Shown here: positions 18,162-27,188 of the stretch, piece by piece | Position numbering within the stretch: the stretch's first letter is position 1 | Layout of the letters: every line of letters begins with the position of its first letter | Assembly (NCBI RefSeq): GCF_013359755.1 | Contig: NZ_JABMCJ010000089.1 | Coordinates: forward strand, 1 to 64,000 | Source: Tardiphaga robiniae | GTDB lineage: Bacteria > Pseudomonadota > Alphaproteobacteria > Rhizobiales > Xanthobacteraceae | DNA length: 64,000 bases | Reading direction: 5' to 3' | Made by a program: the position numbers and the translations under genes | Notes under the pieces: generated by a model | Told to the model about the DNA's origin: nothing | Databases searched by the model: none | Seen by the model: only the letters and a program-made list of their open reading frames with translations

Positions 18162-19006
18162 GTTCGCTGTCTCGGATCAAGAATATCACGCAGCCCGTCG
18201 CCGAGCAGATTGAAGCAAAGCACGGCGAGCATCAGCGCCAGGCCGGGAAACGCGACCAGCCACCATTTGCCGGTGGAGATGAAACGCGCGCCTTCCGCGA
18301 CCATGATGCCCCATTCCGGCGTCGGTGGTTTCACGCCAAGGCCAATGAACGAGAGACCGGCGGCATTGATGATGGCCCAGCCGAGATTGAGCGACATCTG
18401 CACCACCATTGCCGGCAGCACGTTCGGCAGCAAAAAGCGCAGTACGACGGAGATATGGCTGTCGCCGCAGGCGCGCGCGGCCTCGACCCAGCCGAGGTTG
18501 CGGCGGACGTTCACTTCGGCACGTGCAAAGCGAATGTAGAACGGCAGGTTGATGATGGCGGTGGCGATGACAATGTTCTCGACGCGATTGCCGAGGGCAG
18601 CGACCATGGCCATGGCCAGTACGAACAGCGGGAAGGCCATCAGCACGTCGACGAAGCGACCTACGGCGCGATCGAGCTTGCCGCCCGAATAGCCGCAGAG
18701 GGCACCGATGACGGCGCCCAGCGCGAAGGAGATGCCGACCGCAGAGACGGCGATGGCGAGGTCGAGCTGTGCGGCGACGATGATGCGGCTGAACACATCA
18801 CGGCCGAGCTGGTCGGTGCCGGCCCAATGCGCGGCACTCGGCGGCATCAGGGCGTTTTGAACGTTCGATGCGATGGGATCATAGGGTACGATCCACGGAC
18901 CGAAGATGCCGACAAAGATCAGCAGCGCGGCGCCGATGGCGGCGATGCCGGTGATGGGGTTGCCACGCAGGATGAAGGCGGCGTGTTGAAGTGTTGCGCT
19001 GCTCAT
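18158..19006 (-). CDS. ABC transporter permease, DppC type
   Basis: 282 residues. The OppC-type first helix (ITGIAAIGAALLIFVGIFGPWIV) precedes the GTDQLGRDVFSR motif typical of the subunit. About six membrane helices and an EAA-like loop (WVEAARACGDSHISVVLRFLLPN) follow. Its start overlaps the stop of the DppB-type gene by four bases and its stop overlaps the ATPase start, so three genes form one coupled translation unit. Confidence 0.92.
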   Translation of the reverse strand: MSSATLQHAAFILRGNPITGIAAIGAALLIFVGIFGPWIVPYDPIASNVQNALMPPSAAHWAGTDQLGRDVFSRIIVAAQLDLAIAVSAVGISFALGAVIGALCGYSGGKLDRAVGRFVDVLMAFPLFVLAMAMVAALGNRVENIVIATAIINLPFYIRFARAEVNVRRNLGWVEAARACGDSHISVVLRFLLPNVLPAMVVQMSLNLGWAIINAAGLSFIGLGVKPPTPEWGIMVAEGARFISTGKWWLVAFPGLALMLAVLCFNLLGDGLRDILDPRQRT

Positions 19007-20034
19007 CCGATGGAAATCCTGGGATCGGCAATGCCATAGAGCACATCGACGACGAGATTGACGATAACGAAGACCGACGCCATTAACAGCACGAAGCCCT
19101 GCACCGGTGCATAGTCCGACGACAGCAGCGCATCGAGCGCGTAGGAGGCGACGCCGGGCCAGGAAAACACTTTCTCCACCAGCACATTGGCGCCGAGCAT
19201 GGTCGAGAACACGATGCCGGCAATGGTGATGACAGGCAGGATCGCATTACGCAGCGCATAGGTGACGATGATGCGCCACCATGACAGGCCGACAGAACGC
19301 GCGGTGCGAACGAAGTCGCTGCCGAGCGAGGCCAGCATCGAGGCGCGGGTGATACGCGCCAACGGGGCGATCACAAACAGCGCCATGGTGCAGGCCGGCA
19401 GGATCAATTGCTTGAACGCGGCCCACCAGCCATCGAAGTCGCCGGCGAGCGCAAAGTCGATCAACAGGAAGCCGGTATGTGCTGGCGGCAGGGTCGTGAA
19501 GATATCGACGCGCCCGGTCGGATCGGGCGACACGCCGAACAGATAATAGAATATATAGATCAGCAGCAGGCCCGACACGAAGGTCGGGACACAGACCCCG
19601 AGCGCGCAGAAGAGCCTCACGCCATGATCGACCAGCGATCCTGGTTTCAGCGCTGCAAGGACACCCAGCGGGATTGCGAGAACAAGTGCGATCAGAAGTG
19701 CCGAGAAGGTGAGTTCGAGGGAGGCCGGCAGGCGCTCACGCAAGTCCTTTGTGACGTTCTGGCCTGTCATCAGCGAACGGCCAAGATTGCCGCGGCCGAC
19801 GTCATACAGATAAAGGAACAGTTGCTGTGGCACGGGCTTGTCGAGACCCATCTGTTTGCGGATGGTCTCGATCTCTTCCTTGCCGGAGTTGGGTCCCGAG
19901 GCAAAGAACACGGCGGGATCACCCGGCAATACGCGCATCAACAGGAAGGTGAAGATCAGCACGCCGAACAACGCAGGCAAGGAGGATGCGAAGCGTCGCG
20001 CTGCACGGATGGCCGTTGCGCCGAGAGTCGTCAT
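19003..20034 (-). CDS. ABC transporter permease, DppB type
   Basis: 343 residues. The first helix (FASSLPALFGVLIFTFLLMRVLPGDPA) with its LPGDPA end is diagnostic of DppB/OppB subunits, and the large periplasmic loop and EAA-like region (RTARSVGLSWWRIIVTYALRNA) are in place. It forms the channel with the DppC-type subunit. Its start is 112 bases behind the binding-protein stop; the gap contains a hairpin that may separate the expression levels of the two. Confidence 0.92.
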   Translation of the reverse strand: MTTLGATAIRAARRFASSLPALFGVLIFTFLLMRVLPGDPAVFFASGPNSGKEEIETIRKQMGLDKPVPQQLFLYLYDVGRGNLGRSLMTGQNVTKDLRERLPASLELTFSALLIALVLAIPLGVLAALKPGSLVDHGVRLFCALGVCVPTFVSGLLLIYIFYYLFGVSPDPTGRVDIFTTLPPAHTGFLLIDFALAGDFDGWWAAFKQLILPACTMALFVIAPLARITRASMLASLGSDFVRTARSVGLSWWRIIVTYALRNAILPVITIAGIVFSTMLGANVLVEKVFSWPGVASYALDALLSSDYAPVQGFVLLMASVFVIVNLVVDVLYGIADPRISIG

Positions 20035-20093
20035 GATCGGTTACTCGTAGTCATGGGCAGCTCGCTGAAGTTAAGTTCGCAAGCTGCGTAGAT

Positions 20094-20120
20094 CCGAAGC
20101 GCCGCTGAGGGGCGCTTCGG
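20094..20120 (-). other. Intergenic hairpin behind binding-protein gene
   Basis: Perfect 10-bp stem CCGAAGCGCC (20094-20103) with 20111-20120 and a seven-base loop, 27 bases 3' of the binding-protein stop and before the permease genes. No T-tract in the direction of transcription. Likely an mRNA stabiliser or partial attenuator. Confidence 0.65.
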
Positions 20121-20146
20121 GATTCGCTCGCATGGTGCTCGGATGA

Positions 20147-21763
20147 TCACTTCCGGCTGAGGTCGCGGTAATCGACCTGGCGATGGAACTGATAGGTGTA
20201 GCCCGTCAGGTTCGAGGCCATCACCGCGTCCTGGCTCGGCTGCCACAACGGAATCTGGGGCATCAGGTCGAAGTTCATCGCGTTCAGCACCTTGCCGTCG
20301 GCTTCGTACTTGGCCTTGTCAGCCTCGAAACGAGCCTTTTGCGCGACCGCGGTCAGCTCGGCATTGTCGATAGAGCTGTAGTTCCAGCGCTGGTTGCCAG
20401 TGTAGAAGTTGCGGTAGAAGTAGTCGGTCGACGGCAGCCAGGCAACGATGCCTTCGGTGAAGAAGGGCAGCTTCTTCTCGGTGATCTGCGTCGACATCTG
20501 TGCGTCCGGCAGCTTCTGGATATCGACCTTGATGCCGATCTTGGCGAGCGATTCCTTCAGCAGCGCAGCCATCGGCTCAGCCGTCGCCGACTGGCCGACA
20601 TTGAAGCTGAACGTGGTCGAGAAACCGTCCGGATAGCCTGCGGCCTTCAGATAGGCCTTGGCCTTTTCGAGGTCGAGCTTGATCGGCTGCTTGATCGGAA
20701 ATGCACCGCTCGGCGGCTTGCCATCGGCCCATGTAGCGCCGGCCAGCAAATCACCGCGGCTGAAGAGTGCCGCCTTGAACATGTCGTCATAAGGCAGCGC
20801 ATAGGCCACGGCACGGCGCACGTCCGGCTTGTCGAAGGGCGGCATCTGGTTGTTCATCGAGATGAAGGTGATGGCGTTATACTGCGGCGTCGAGATCACC
20901 TGCAGCTTGCCCTTGGCCTCTAACGCCTGCGCGTCGCTGGCCTGCAGATCGATGACGATATCGGCGTCACCCTTTTCAACCAGGTTGGCGCGCGTTGCCG
21001 GCTCCGGCACCGACTGGATGATCAGGCGCTTGAAGAAGGCCTGCTTGTCGCCGGCGGCACGATTCCATGCGTCATTACGCTTGAGGATGACCTGCTCGCC
21101 GGGCTTGAAGGTCTCGACGATATAGGCGCCGGACCCGGCGGTGTTTTCCTTCAGCCAAGCCTGTGCCCACGGATCTTCTTCGGTGGCGTGGGCCTTGGCG
21201 AGTTTCGAATTGATGATGATCGGATAGACCGTGGCGAGGTTCGGCAGCGCCAGTTTGTCCGGCTGCGGCAGTGTTACTTCGAATGTCGTGGGATCGATCA
21301 CCTTGAACTGGCTGGCATCGGTAAGCGATCCGGTCAGCAGCTGCGCCTTGCCAAGGATCTTGGCGGTGACGGCGCGGTCGAGCGACCACTTCACGTCCTC
21401 GGCCGTGACCGGCGAGCCGTCCTGGAATTTCGCGTCGTTGCGCAGCTTGAAGGTGATCTTCAGGCCATCCGGGCTGACAGAGTAGGACTCTGCGAGTTCG
21501 CCGCGGATCGTGTCGAGATCGAACACCCATTTGCCATTCAGCTGCTTGCGGCCGAACGAGACGAGACGGTCATAGGTCGAGAGGCTGACGGCGAAGGCTT
21601 CGCGGGTCGAGCCGGGAATATTGGGATCGAGCGTGTTGACGGCGGCGCCGGTCACGTAACGCAGCGTCTCGGCGCGGGTCTGCGCCTTGGCAGGAACGGC
21701 AGCGGTGAAAAATGCCAGCGCTGCGGCGGCGCCGAGCATCTGCTTGGAATAGATCAGTCCCAT
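20147..21763 (-). CDS. Peptide-type ABC binding protein (SBP family 5)
   Basis: 538 residues with a Sec signal peptide (hydrophobic residues 9-22, cleavage AKA-Q28), unlike the Tat leaders of the 6842-11741 copies. Family blocks: NTLDPNIPGS near the start, FKLRNDAKFQDGSPVTAEDVKWS, and KPDVRRAVAYALPYDD. It delivers the solute to the two permeases downstream. Its neighbours upstream are an FAD oxidoreductase, an SDR and an epimerase, which suggests a small organic substrate rather than a peptide; that is inference. Confidence 0.92.
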   Translation of the reverse strand: MGLIYSKQMLGAAAALAFFTAAVPAKAQTRAETLRYVTGAAVNTLDPNIPGSTREAFAVSLSTYDRLVSFGRKQLNGKWVFDLDTIRGELAESYSVSPDGLKITFKLRNDAKFQDGSPVTAEDVKWSLDRAVTAKILGKAQLLTGSLTDASQFKVIDPTTFEVTLPQPDKLALPNLATVYPIIINSKLAKAHATEEDPWAQAWLKENTAGSGAYIVETFKPGEQVILKRNDAWNRAAGDKQAFFKRLIIQSVPEPATRANLVEKGDADIVIDLQASDAQALEAKGKLQVISTPQYNAITFISMNNQMPPFDKPDVRRAVAYALPYDDMFKAALFSRGDLLAGATWADGKPPSGAFPIKQPIKLDLEKAKAYLKAAGYPDGFSTTFSFNVGQSATAEPMAALLKESLAKIGIKVDIQKLPDAQMSTQITEKKLPFFTEGIVAWLPSTDYFYRNFYTGNQRWNYSSIDNAELTAVAQKARFEADKAKYEADGKVLNAMNFDLMPQIPLWQPSQDAVMASNLTGYTYQFHRQVDYRDLSRK

Positions 21764-21913
21764 AACCCTATCCTCTGAATTCGACGGAAACTCTGAACGG
21801 ACTCGTCAGTGCCTGACCTGTCGAGCGACTCATCCACTGAAGCAAGGAACGCGCCAAACGATGGTCGATAGGTGCCAAGCGGAGAACTTTCCCCGTCGGG
21901 ATAATTTGGTCCT

Positions 21914-23344
21914 TTAGCTTTTTGCCGCAGCTTCCGTCGCCCTTGCAATGGTCACTTGTGGAACGTCGTAGGCCTCGAACGCGGTCCAGTATCGCTCGAT
22001 ATCCGCGCGGAACAAGCCGCGCGTCAGACCATGCACCAGTTTCGGGATCGCGGTGGTCATCGCATTGATCGATGACCCCGACGGACCGAAGCTCATGGTG
22101 GACGCAATTGCGAAAAGATGGATGTCGGCGATCCACGGCGTGGTGCCGGGAACGCGTTCCATCAGCGCGTAATCATCGCCGAGATATGGAAAACGGCCGA
22201 GGCGCGGGCTGAACTCGGTATCCGGCGGCTGGTAGCGATCAGACCAGATCGCGATATTGCCGGCGCAGCTCTGTAGCTCACGACGGCCTGCGAAATCCAT
22301 GTCGATTCCGGTTCCGCAGATCACGAAGTCTGCGGTGAAGGTACCCTGTGGCGTCTGCAATGTAACTTGGTTGCCTATTTTTTGTGCCGACTGAACGGGC
22401 GCGTTTTCGTGGAGATGGAAGCCGGCATGCCGTGCACAGCGATCCCAGGTCGGCTGTGGGAAGCCTTCGCGCAAATCCATGAGCCGGCGCATGAAGCGCC
22501 AGCGCCAGGCATCGTCGAGTTCGCTGAAGTGACGCAGCAACCCGCGGAAGGTTAGCCAGTGGTAGGGCTGCACGATCTGGATTTCCGCGCGGCGGCACAA
22601 CAGGTGCACCTCAGCGCCGGCTTCGAGCGCGGTTGCCGCATTGTCGAAGGCGGATGCGCCGGCGCCGATCACGGCGACGGTCTTGCCACGCAGGGCTTCG
22701 AAATCGATATCCGCGGATGCATTCACGCAAAGCGACGATGGCAGGTGCTGGAGTTGCCCCGGGATCATCCAGTTGCCCATGCCTTCCTGTCCGGTCGCCA
22801 GCAGCACCTTGCGCGCATGGATGATTTCGATGCCGTCGACGCCTTGTACGGTTGCTGCAAGCAAGCCGTTCGCGGCAGGTCCAATGTCCAGGATTTCGCA
22901 GCCATTGCGTACAGGCACGCCGGTGATGCGCCTGAACCACAGCAGATAGTCCGCCCAGTGTCCGCGCGGGATGCGATCGAGCGCCTGCCAGTGATCCTTC
23001 CCGAACATGGCTTCGTGCCATGACTGATAGGTGAGAGCGGGGATATCGAGATCGGGGCCGGTGAAGTGTTTGGGGCTGCGCAGCGTCGGCATGCGGGCGT
23101 AGGTGAGCCAGGGGCCTTCGCGGCCTTCGGCGCTTTTGTCGACAACGAGTATATTGGTGACCTGCGATCGTAGCAGGCCAAAGGCCGCTGTGACGCCGCC
23201 CTGGCCGGCGCCGACGATCAGCACGTCCAGCGCGGCTGTGCCGTCCGGCGCGGATTTCGGCTGCAGCCACGGCATGTTCGGATGGGCGATCTTGTGGAGA
23301 TCGTCGCGGACCTGCGCTTCCAGCGCTGAGAGTGCGTCGTTCAT
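21914..23344 (-). CDS. FAD/NAD(P)-dependent oxidoreductase, flavin monooxygenase-like
   Basis: About 476 residues. The FAD-binding GAGQGG motif sits near residue 47 (LIVGAGQGGVTAAFGL), and a second Rossmann motif GAGASAFDNAATALEAG around 230 binds NAD(P)H. The order FAD site, then NADPH site, then a C-terminal ATG-like motif (FVICGTGIDMDF) is that of flavin monooxygenases and related dehydrogenases. The canonical FxGxxxHxxxY fingerprint appears only in loose form (HFTGPDLDIPALTY). The start is either ATG 23344, which overlaps the SDR stop as ATGA, or ATG 23356; I chose the overlap. It probably oxidises the transported substrate or a breakdown product. Confidence 0.82.
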   Translation of the reverse strand: MNDALSALEAQVRDDLHKIAHPNMPWLQPKSAPDGTAALDVLIVGAGQGGVTAAFGLLRSQVTNILVVDKSAEGREGPWLTYARMPTLRSPKHFTGPDLDIPALTYQSWHEAMFGKDHWQALDRIPRGHWADYLLWFRRITGVPVRNGCEILDIGPAANGLLAATVQGVDGIEIIHARKVLLATGQEGMGNWMIPGQLQHLPSSLCVNASADIDFEALRGKTVAVIGAGASAFDNAATALEAGAEVHLLCRRAEIQIVQPYHWLTFRGLLRHFSELDDAWRWRFMRRLMDLREGFPQPTWDRCARHAGFHLHENAPVQSAQKIGNQVTLQTPQGTFTADFVICGTGIDMDFAGRRELQSCAGNIAIWSDRYQPPDTEFSPRLGRFPYLGDDYALMERVPGTTPWIADIHLFAIASTMSFGPSGSSINAMTTAIPKLVHGLTRGLFRADIERYWTAFEAYDVPQVTIARATEAAAKS

Positions 23345-24099
23345 GCTGCAAGCCATCCGCCGTCGACCGCCATCACGGTGCCGGTGGTGAAGGAGGATGC
23401 ATCGCTCGCCAGATGCAGCGCGGTCTGCGCGACTTCTTCGGCCAGACCGAACCGCTTCATGGCGTGACGATTGCGCGAAGCGTCGCGCACGGGTTCGGGG
23501 TCCGCATGGCGCGCGAAACTGCGGCGCAGCAGGGGCGTGTCGATCGCGCCCGGCGCGATGGCATTGACGCGAATGCCATCAGTCGCGAAATCCACCGCCA
23601 TGGTGCGTGTCAGGCTGATGATCGCGCCTTTAGCTGCGATATAGGCGCTATTGCCCTTGCCGCCGGCAATGGCCAATTGCGAGGCCAGCGTGATGATCGA
23701 TCCCTTGCCCTGCTTCTGCATCTGCGGAATGGCCGCACGCGCCCACAGCCAGGTGCCGCCGACATTGGTGTGAAACACGGCGTCCCAATCTTCTGGCGCT
23801 GTAGTCACCACGGTGCCGCCGCAGGAAAAGCCAGCCGAGGTCATCAACACGTCGAGCTGACCGCGCCGGGCGACGATCTCCCCGACCACGGTCTGCGCAA
23901 AATCGCCGTCGCCGACATCACCGAGATGCATCGACGCCTTGGTTGCATTGGGCAGTGTCGCCAGCGTTTCTTTCAGGCCGGCCTCGTCGCGATCGACCAG
24001 TGCGACAAACGCGCCTTCCTGTGCGAACAGCCTGGCACTGGCCTGGCCGATGCCAGAGCCTCCGCCGGTGATGATTGCCGTACGCCCCTGAAGTCTCAT
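23341..24099 (-). CDS. SDR family dehydrogenase/reductase
   Basis: 252 residues, the classical short-chain dehydrogenase length. Cofactor motif GGGSGIG at about 12-18, then the 'TSAGF' equivalent of NNAG, then the catalytic Ser in LASQLAIAGG and the Y-x3-K pair in SAYIAAKG. The Asp after the second strand (LVDRD) suggests NAD(H) preference. It lies between the epimerase (four-base gap) and the FAD oxidoreductase (overlap), all in one leftward operon. The substrate is unknown; an alcohol or sugar-like compound fits the neighbours. Confidence 0.9.
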   Translation of the reverse strand: MRLQGRTAIITGGGSGIGQASARLFAQEGAFVALVDRDEAGLKETLATLPNATKASMHLGDVGDGDFAQTVVGEIVARRGQLDVLMTSAGFSCGGTVVTTAPEDWDAVFHTNVGGTWLWARAAIPQMQKQGKGSIITLASQLAIAGGKGNSAYIAAKGAIISLTRTMAVDFATDGIRVNAIAPGAIDTPLLRRSFARHADPEPVRDASRNRHAMKRFGLAEEVAQTALHLASDASSFTTGTVMAVDGGWLAA

Positions 24100-24103
24100 G
24101 TCA

Positions 24104-25078
24104 TCATCCTATGCTGTGCCGCGCCGACCAGTCGATCAGATCCGCGGCTGAGTCGGCGCAGCCGAATTTGGCGCGCCATCCGAATTCCTGCTCCAATCGC
24201 GCGACCGATAGCGGTGCCCTGTCGCTGTCACTGTGCAGATCGATGGTTGGGGTTTCGCCGGTGCTGGCCAGGCGGCAAACAAAGCCCGGATGGGATTCCG
24301 CCAATTGCTGCCCCCATTCCAGCGCTGACCACGGCGTGGCGGTTGAGATGTTGTAGAGGCGATGCTGCGTCTTCGGCGCCTCGATCAGCAAAGTCATGGC
24401 ATCGGCGACATCGGGCGCATAGATCCAGTCCCGCACGCCGGAACGGACCAGAATGGCGGCGCTCTGCTTTGCGTGCGCCGCGAAAATCTGCATCAGCGGG
24501 CTGAGCGTATCCCGTACGCCTGTTGCGCGCTCCCATGGTCCAAACACGGCGCTGAGCCGCACGCTGATGAAATCGGTCTGCCAGAGCGCGGCGAGGCGCG
24601 CGGCGACTTTTTCCGATGCAAATTTGGTGATCGCGTAGAGCGAGACGGGATCGCAGGGCAGCTCTTCATCGAGCAGGGGATATTTGAACGCGGACGTGCC
24701 GTATGCACCGGCAGACGACAGATTGATCACGCGTTTGACGCCATGGCGGCGTGCTGCCGCGAGGATCGGCGTTTGCGCCATCAGGTTGACTTGCAGGATG
24801 CTTTCCGGATCGGCGGCATCGCGCTCTGTGCTTGCCGTGATCGCAGCGCCGAGAACAATGGCATCGAAGCCCGTGGTGATGACACTGTCGATCAATGTCC
24901 GGTCGAGCACATCGCCGATGATCACCGAAAGCCTGTCGCCATAGTCAGCGAAGGCAAGCTGCGCCGCCGGTGGCAGGCCCGAACGGTCGAACAGGGTCAC
25001 CACATGGCCGCGCTTCAACAGGGCTTCCGCGATATTCAGCCCGACAAAGCCGGTGCCGCCAAAAACGAGAATCTTCAT
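24104..25078 (-). CDS. NAD(P)-dependent epimerase/dehydratase (extended SDR)
   Basis: 324 residues of the extended SDR class. The N-terminal cofactor motif GGTGFVG is at 7-13; the active-site Ser-Tyr-Lys set is seen as NLSSAGAYG, then Y-A-I-T-K about 25 residues later. Members work on nucleotide sugars or on free sugar acids such as uronates and denotable lactones. There is no glycan cluster around it; together with a transporter and an SDR this points to catabolism (inference). It is the first enzyme gene of the operon behind the GntR regulator, after a 145-base gap in which no further gene is seen. Confidence 0.85.
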   Translation of the reverse strand: MKILVFGGTGFVGLNIAEALLKRGHVVTLFDRSGLPPAAQLAFADYGDRLSVIIGDVLDRTLIDSVITTGFDAIVLGAAITASTERDAADPESILQVNLMAQTPILAAARRHGVKRVINLSSAGAYGTSAFKYPLLDEELPCDPVSLYAITKFASEKVAARLAALWQTDFISVRLSAVFGPWERATGVRDTLSPLMQIFAAHAKQSAAILVRSGVRDWIYAPDVADAMTLLIEAPKTQHRLYNISTATPWSALEWGQQLAESHPGFVCRLASTGETPTIDLHSDSDRAPLSVARLEQEFGWRAKFGCADSAADLIDWSARHSIG

Positions 25079-25223
25079 CGATCAGCCTATGAACCGCGGA
25101 GCGGTCCTTCGCCCCTGTTTGGACCATTGCGCTCCATGCCCCAAGCACGTTTTGCAGGCGCTTGGCGATTATGCGGTGTGCAGCGATACGGGCCCAGGCT
25201 TTATTCGTCGTGATAGAGGCCTG

Positions 25224-25970
25224 CTAGGTCTTCGCGTCGGTCGCAATCTTCAATGTCGCAAGAACGGCATCGCCCGTCTTGCGCGTATGCGCACTGAGGG
25301 AGGCTGCAAATCCTTGCGCGTCGCGCGCGCGAAGCAGAGCCATGAAAGCCTCGTGTTCCTTTACGGATTCCGTCCACCGTGCCGCATCATAATTGGCGGT
25401 GGCCCGTGCCCGATAGATATTCGCGTTCAACGTCGTCCAGATATTGAGGAGCACGGGATTTTTGGCGAGCCTGGTAATCTCGATATGGATGTCCTGGTTC
25501 AGCCTGAAATAGGCCGGGCGCGATGCTTCGCGATGAAGGGTAACAAGCTGGTCGTGCATCGCACTGAGCCGGGCAATATCTTCATCCGTCGCGCGCATTG
25601 CGGCCTCGGCGCCGGCAACGCCGTCCAGTGCGACCATGATCGCAAAGCTGTTTGCGATTTCTTCCCTGTCGACCGGGGTGACGACAGGGGTGCGGTGAGG
25701 GCGCAGTTCGATCAGCCCTTCGGAGGCCAGTATCTTGAATGCTTCGCGCAAGGGTGTGCGCGATACGCCGAACGTTTCGCACAACATCTTTTCTGGCAAA
25801 GGGGCTCCGGCCTGGAGTTCGCCATCGACAATCATTTCGCGCACCTTCGCGACGAGTTGATCGTGCAGCGACATACGGTCCAGCGGCCGTTTTGAATGAT
25901 CCGAGGAGAGTTTCAGCCGTGTCGGCTTGAAGCGCGTCCGAAGCTTCGCGCGTGGGGCAATCTCACTCAT
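25224..25970 (-). CDS. GntR family regulator, FadR/FCD type
   Basis: 248 residues. The N-terminal winged helix (LHDQLVAKVREMIVDGELQAG, then LCETFGVSRTPLREAFKILASEGLI) is followed by an all-helical FCD effector domain with the metal-ligand pattern D-x3-H (NQDIHIEI) and a C-terminal HEAFMALLRARD block. Regulators of this class respond to carboxylic acids and repress catabolic operons. It is divergent from the 26176 transporter operon and is also first in the leftward operon, so it could control both. A perfect 6-5-6 palindrome in the divergent gap (26084-26100) is a candidate operator. Confidence 0.92.
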   Translation of the reverse strand: MSEIAPRAKLRTRFKPTRLKLSSDHSKRPLDRMSLHDQLVAKVREMIVDGELQAGAPLPEKMLCETFGVSRTPLREAFKILASEGLIELRPHRTPVVTPVDREEIANSFAIMVALDGVAGAEAAMRATDEDIARLSAMHDQLVTLHREASRPAYFRLNQDIHIEITRLAKNPVLLNIWTTLNANIYRARATANYDAARWTESVKEHEAFMALLRARDAQGFAASLSAHTRKTGDAVLATLKIATDAKT

Positions 25971-26044
25971 GGTTCAGTCTCTCGGGTGGCGAGGTTGCCT
26001 CCAAACGACATCCTTCGCCCAAAAATGCAGCATCGAAATCGAGA

Positions 26045-26100
26045 TGACAATAATTAATAGTAATTGATATTACTATATAATTTTACGATTGTATATCGTA
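26045..26100. promoter_or_regulatory. AT-rich divergent promoter region with palindromic operator
   Basis: An unusually AT-rich stretch in this GC-rich window. It ends in the perfect inverted repeat TACGAT-TGTAT-ATCGTA (26084-26100), 75 bases before the ATG of the binding protein and 114 bases from the GntR start. The size and symmetry suit a GntR/FCD dimer. No -35/-10 assignment is made. Confidence 0.6.
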
Positions 26101-26175
26101 TCCGGATTGGCATGAGGCTTGCTGAGTGGTGGACGTATCGTGAATTCACCGCCACCCGCTCCGGAGATTGCGACG

Positions 26176-27180
26176 ATGAAGAAAAATCTGCTCGGCATTC
26201 TGATCGCGCTTTGTTTGGCATCGATTGCCCCGGCCGCCATGGCCCAGTCCGAGTCGGTGATCAAGCTCGGCTATGCGAAATGTGCGCATTGCACACCGAT
26301 GTCACTCACCCCGCAATACGCCAAGGGCGTTCAGATCGATGCGGTTGGATTTAACACAGGCACGGATGCGCTGACTGCGCTTGTCTCGAAGAATATCGAC
26401 GTCGCCCAGGTGACCTATCTTCATTATGCGATCGCGCTCGACAAGGGTTTCGACGTGGTCGCCATTTCCGGGCAGGTCAATGGCGGTTCGGCAATGTTGG
26501 TCGGTAATGATCTGTCGATCGTTCCGAATGACTGGGCTTCGCTCAAGAAAGTCATCGCTGACTACAAGACAGCGGGAAAGCCATTCCGCGTCGCGGCGTC
26601 CCGCGGCAACGCGCAGGACATTCATATGCGCGGCGCCTTTGCCAAGCAGGGCATCGACATCAACAAGGATGTGCAGTTCGTCAACATTCCCAATCCCTCC
26701 GATCACCTTCAGGCGCTGCGTCGCGGTGAAATCGAGCTGATTTGCACCGTGGAGCCGTTCGCCACGCAGATCCTTCAGGCCAAGGCCGCCAAGATGTTTG
26801 GCCTTCCCTACGATCAGGCGGCGGGAAAGCTCACTAACCTGATCCTGACGCGATCCGATGTCGTCAAGGATAAGCCGAAGCAGCTCGAAGAGACCGTGCG
26901 TGCGGTTGTGAAAGTCGATGAATTCGTCGCGGCGGACAAGGGTGCCCTGATCGACGTGATTTCCAAGATCACCGGCCTCGACAAGGCCATCGCCACAGGC
27001 GCTGTCGAAAACCTCGATCCGGATCCGAAGATGTACCGCGCATCGGCGCTCGCCATCGCAGCGATGATGCGCGACCTGAAATATATCAATTCCGACGTTT
27101 CGGCGGCCGTCGAGAAGAACATGGACTACCGCTTCCTGGAGGAAGCCACCGGCAAGCCGAAATCCGAACTCGGTTACTGA
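26176..27180 (+). CDS. NitT/TauT-type ABC binding protein (NMT1/THI5-like)
   Basis: 334 residues with a Sec signal peptide (MKKNLLGILIALCLAS, cleavage AMA-Q24). The fold marks of the SsuA/ThiY/NMT1 group are present: DALTALVSKNIDVAQVTYLHYAIALDKG, and later DHLQALRRGEIELICTVEPFAT. Known ligands of the group are sulfonates, nitrate, thiamine precursors and pyrimidine precursors. The mature N-terminus carries a Cys pair C36-x2-C39 (KCAHC), unusual for this group. ATG 26176 is chosen because the signal peptide starts there and GGAG stands upstream. With the dihydropyrimidinase five genes on, a hydantoin- or pyrimidine-like ligand is a reasonable guess. Confidence 0.88.
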   Translation: MKKNLLGILIALCLASIAPAAMAQSESVIKLGYAKCAHCTPMSLTPQYAKGVQIDAVGFNTGTDALTALVSKNIDVAQVTYLHYAIALDKGFDVVAISGQVNGGSAMLVGNDLSIVPNDWASLKKVIADYKTAGKPFRVAASRGNAQDIHMRGAFAKQGIDINKDVQFVNIPNPSDHLQALRRGEIELICTVEPFATQILQAKAAKMFGLPYDQAAGKLTNLILTRSDVVKDKPKQLEETVRAVVKVDEFVAADKGALIDVISKITGLDKAIATGAVENLDPDPKMYRASALAIAAMMRDLKYINSDVSAAVEKNMDYRFLEEATGKPKSELGY

Positions 27181-27188
27181 GTCCGGTG

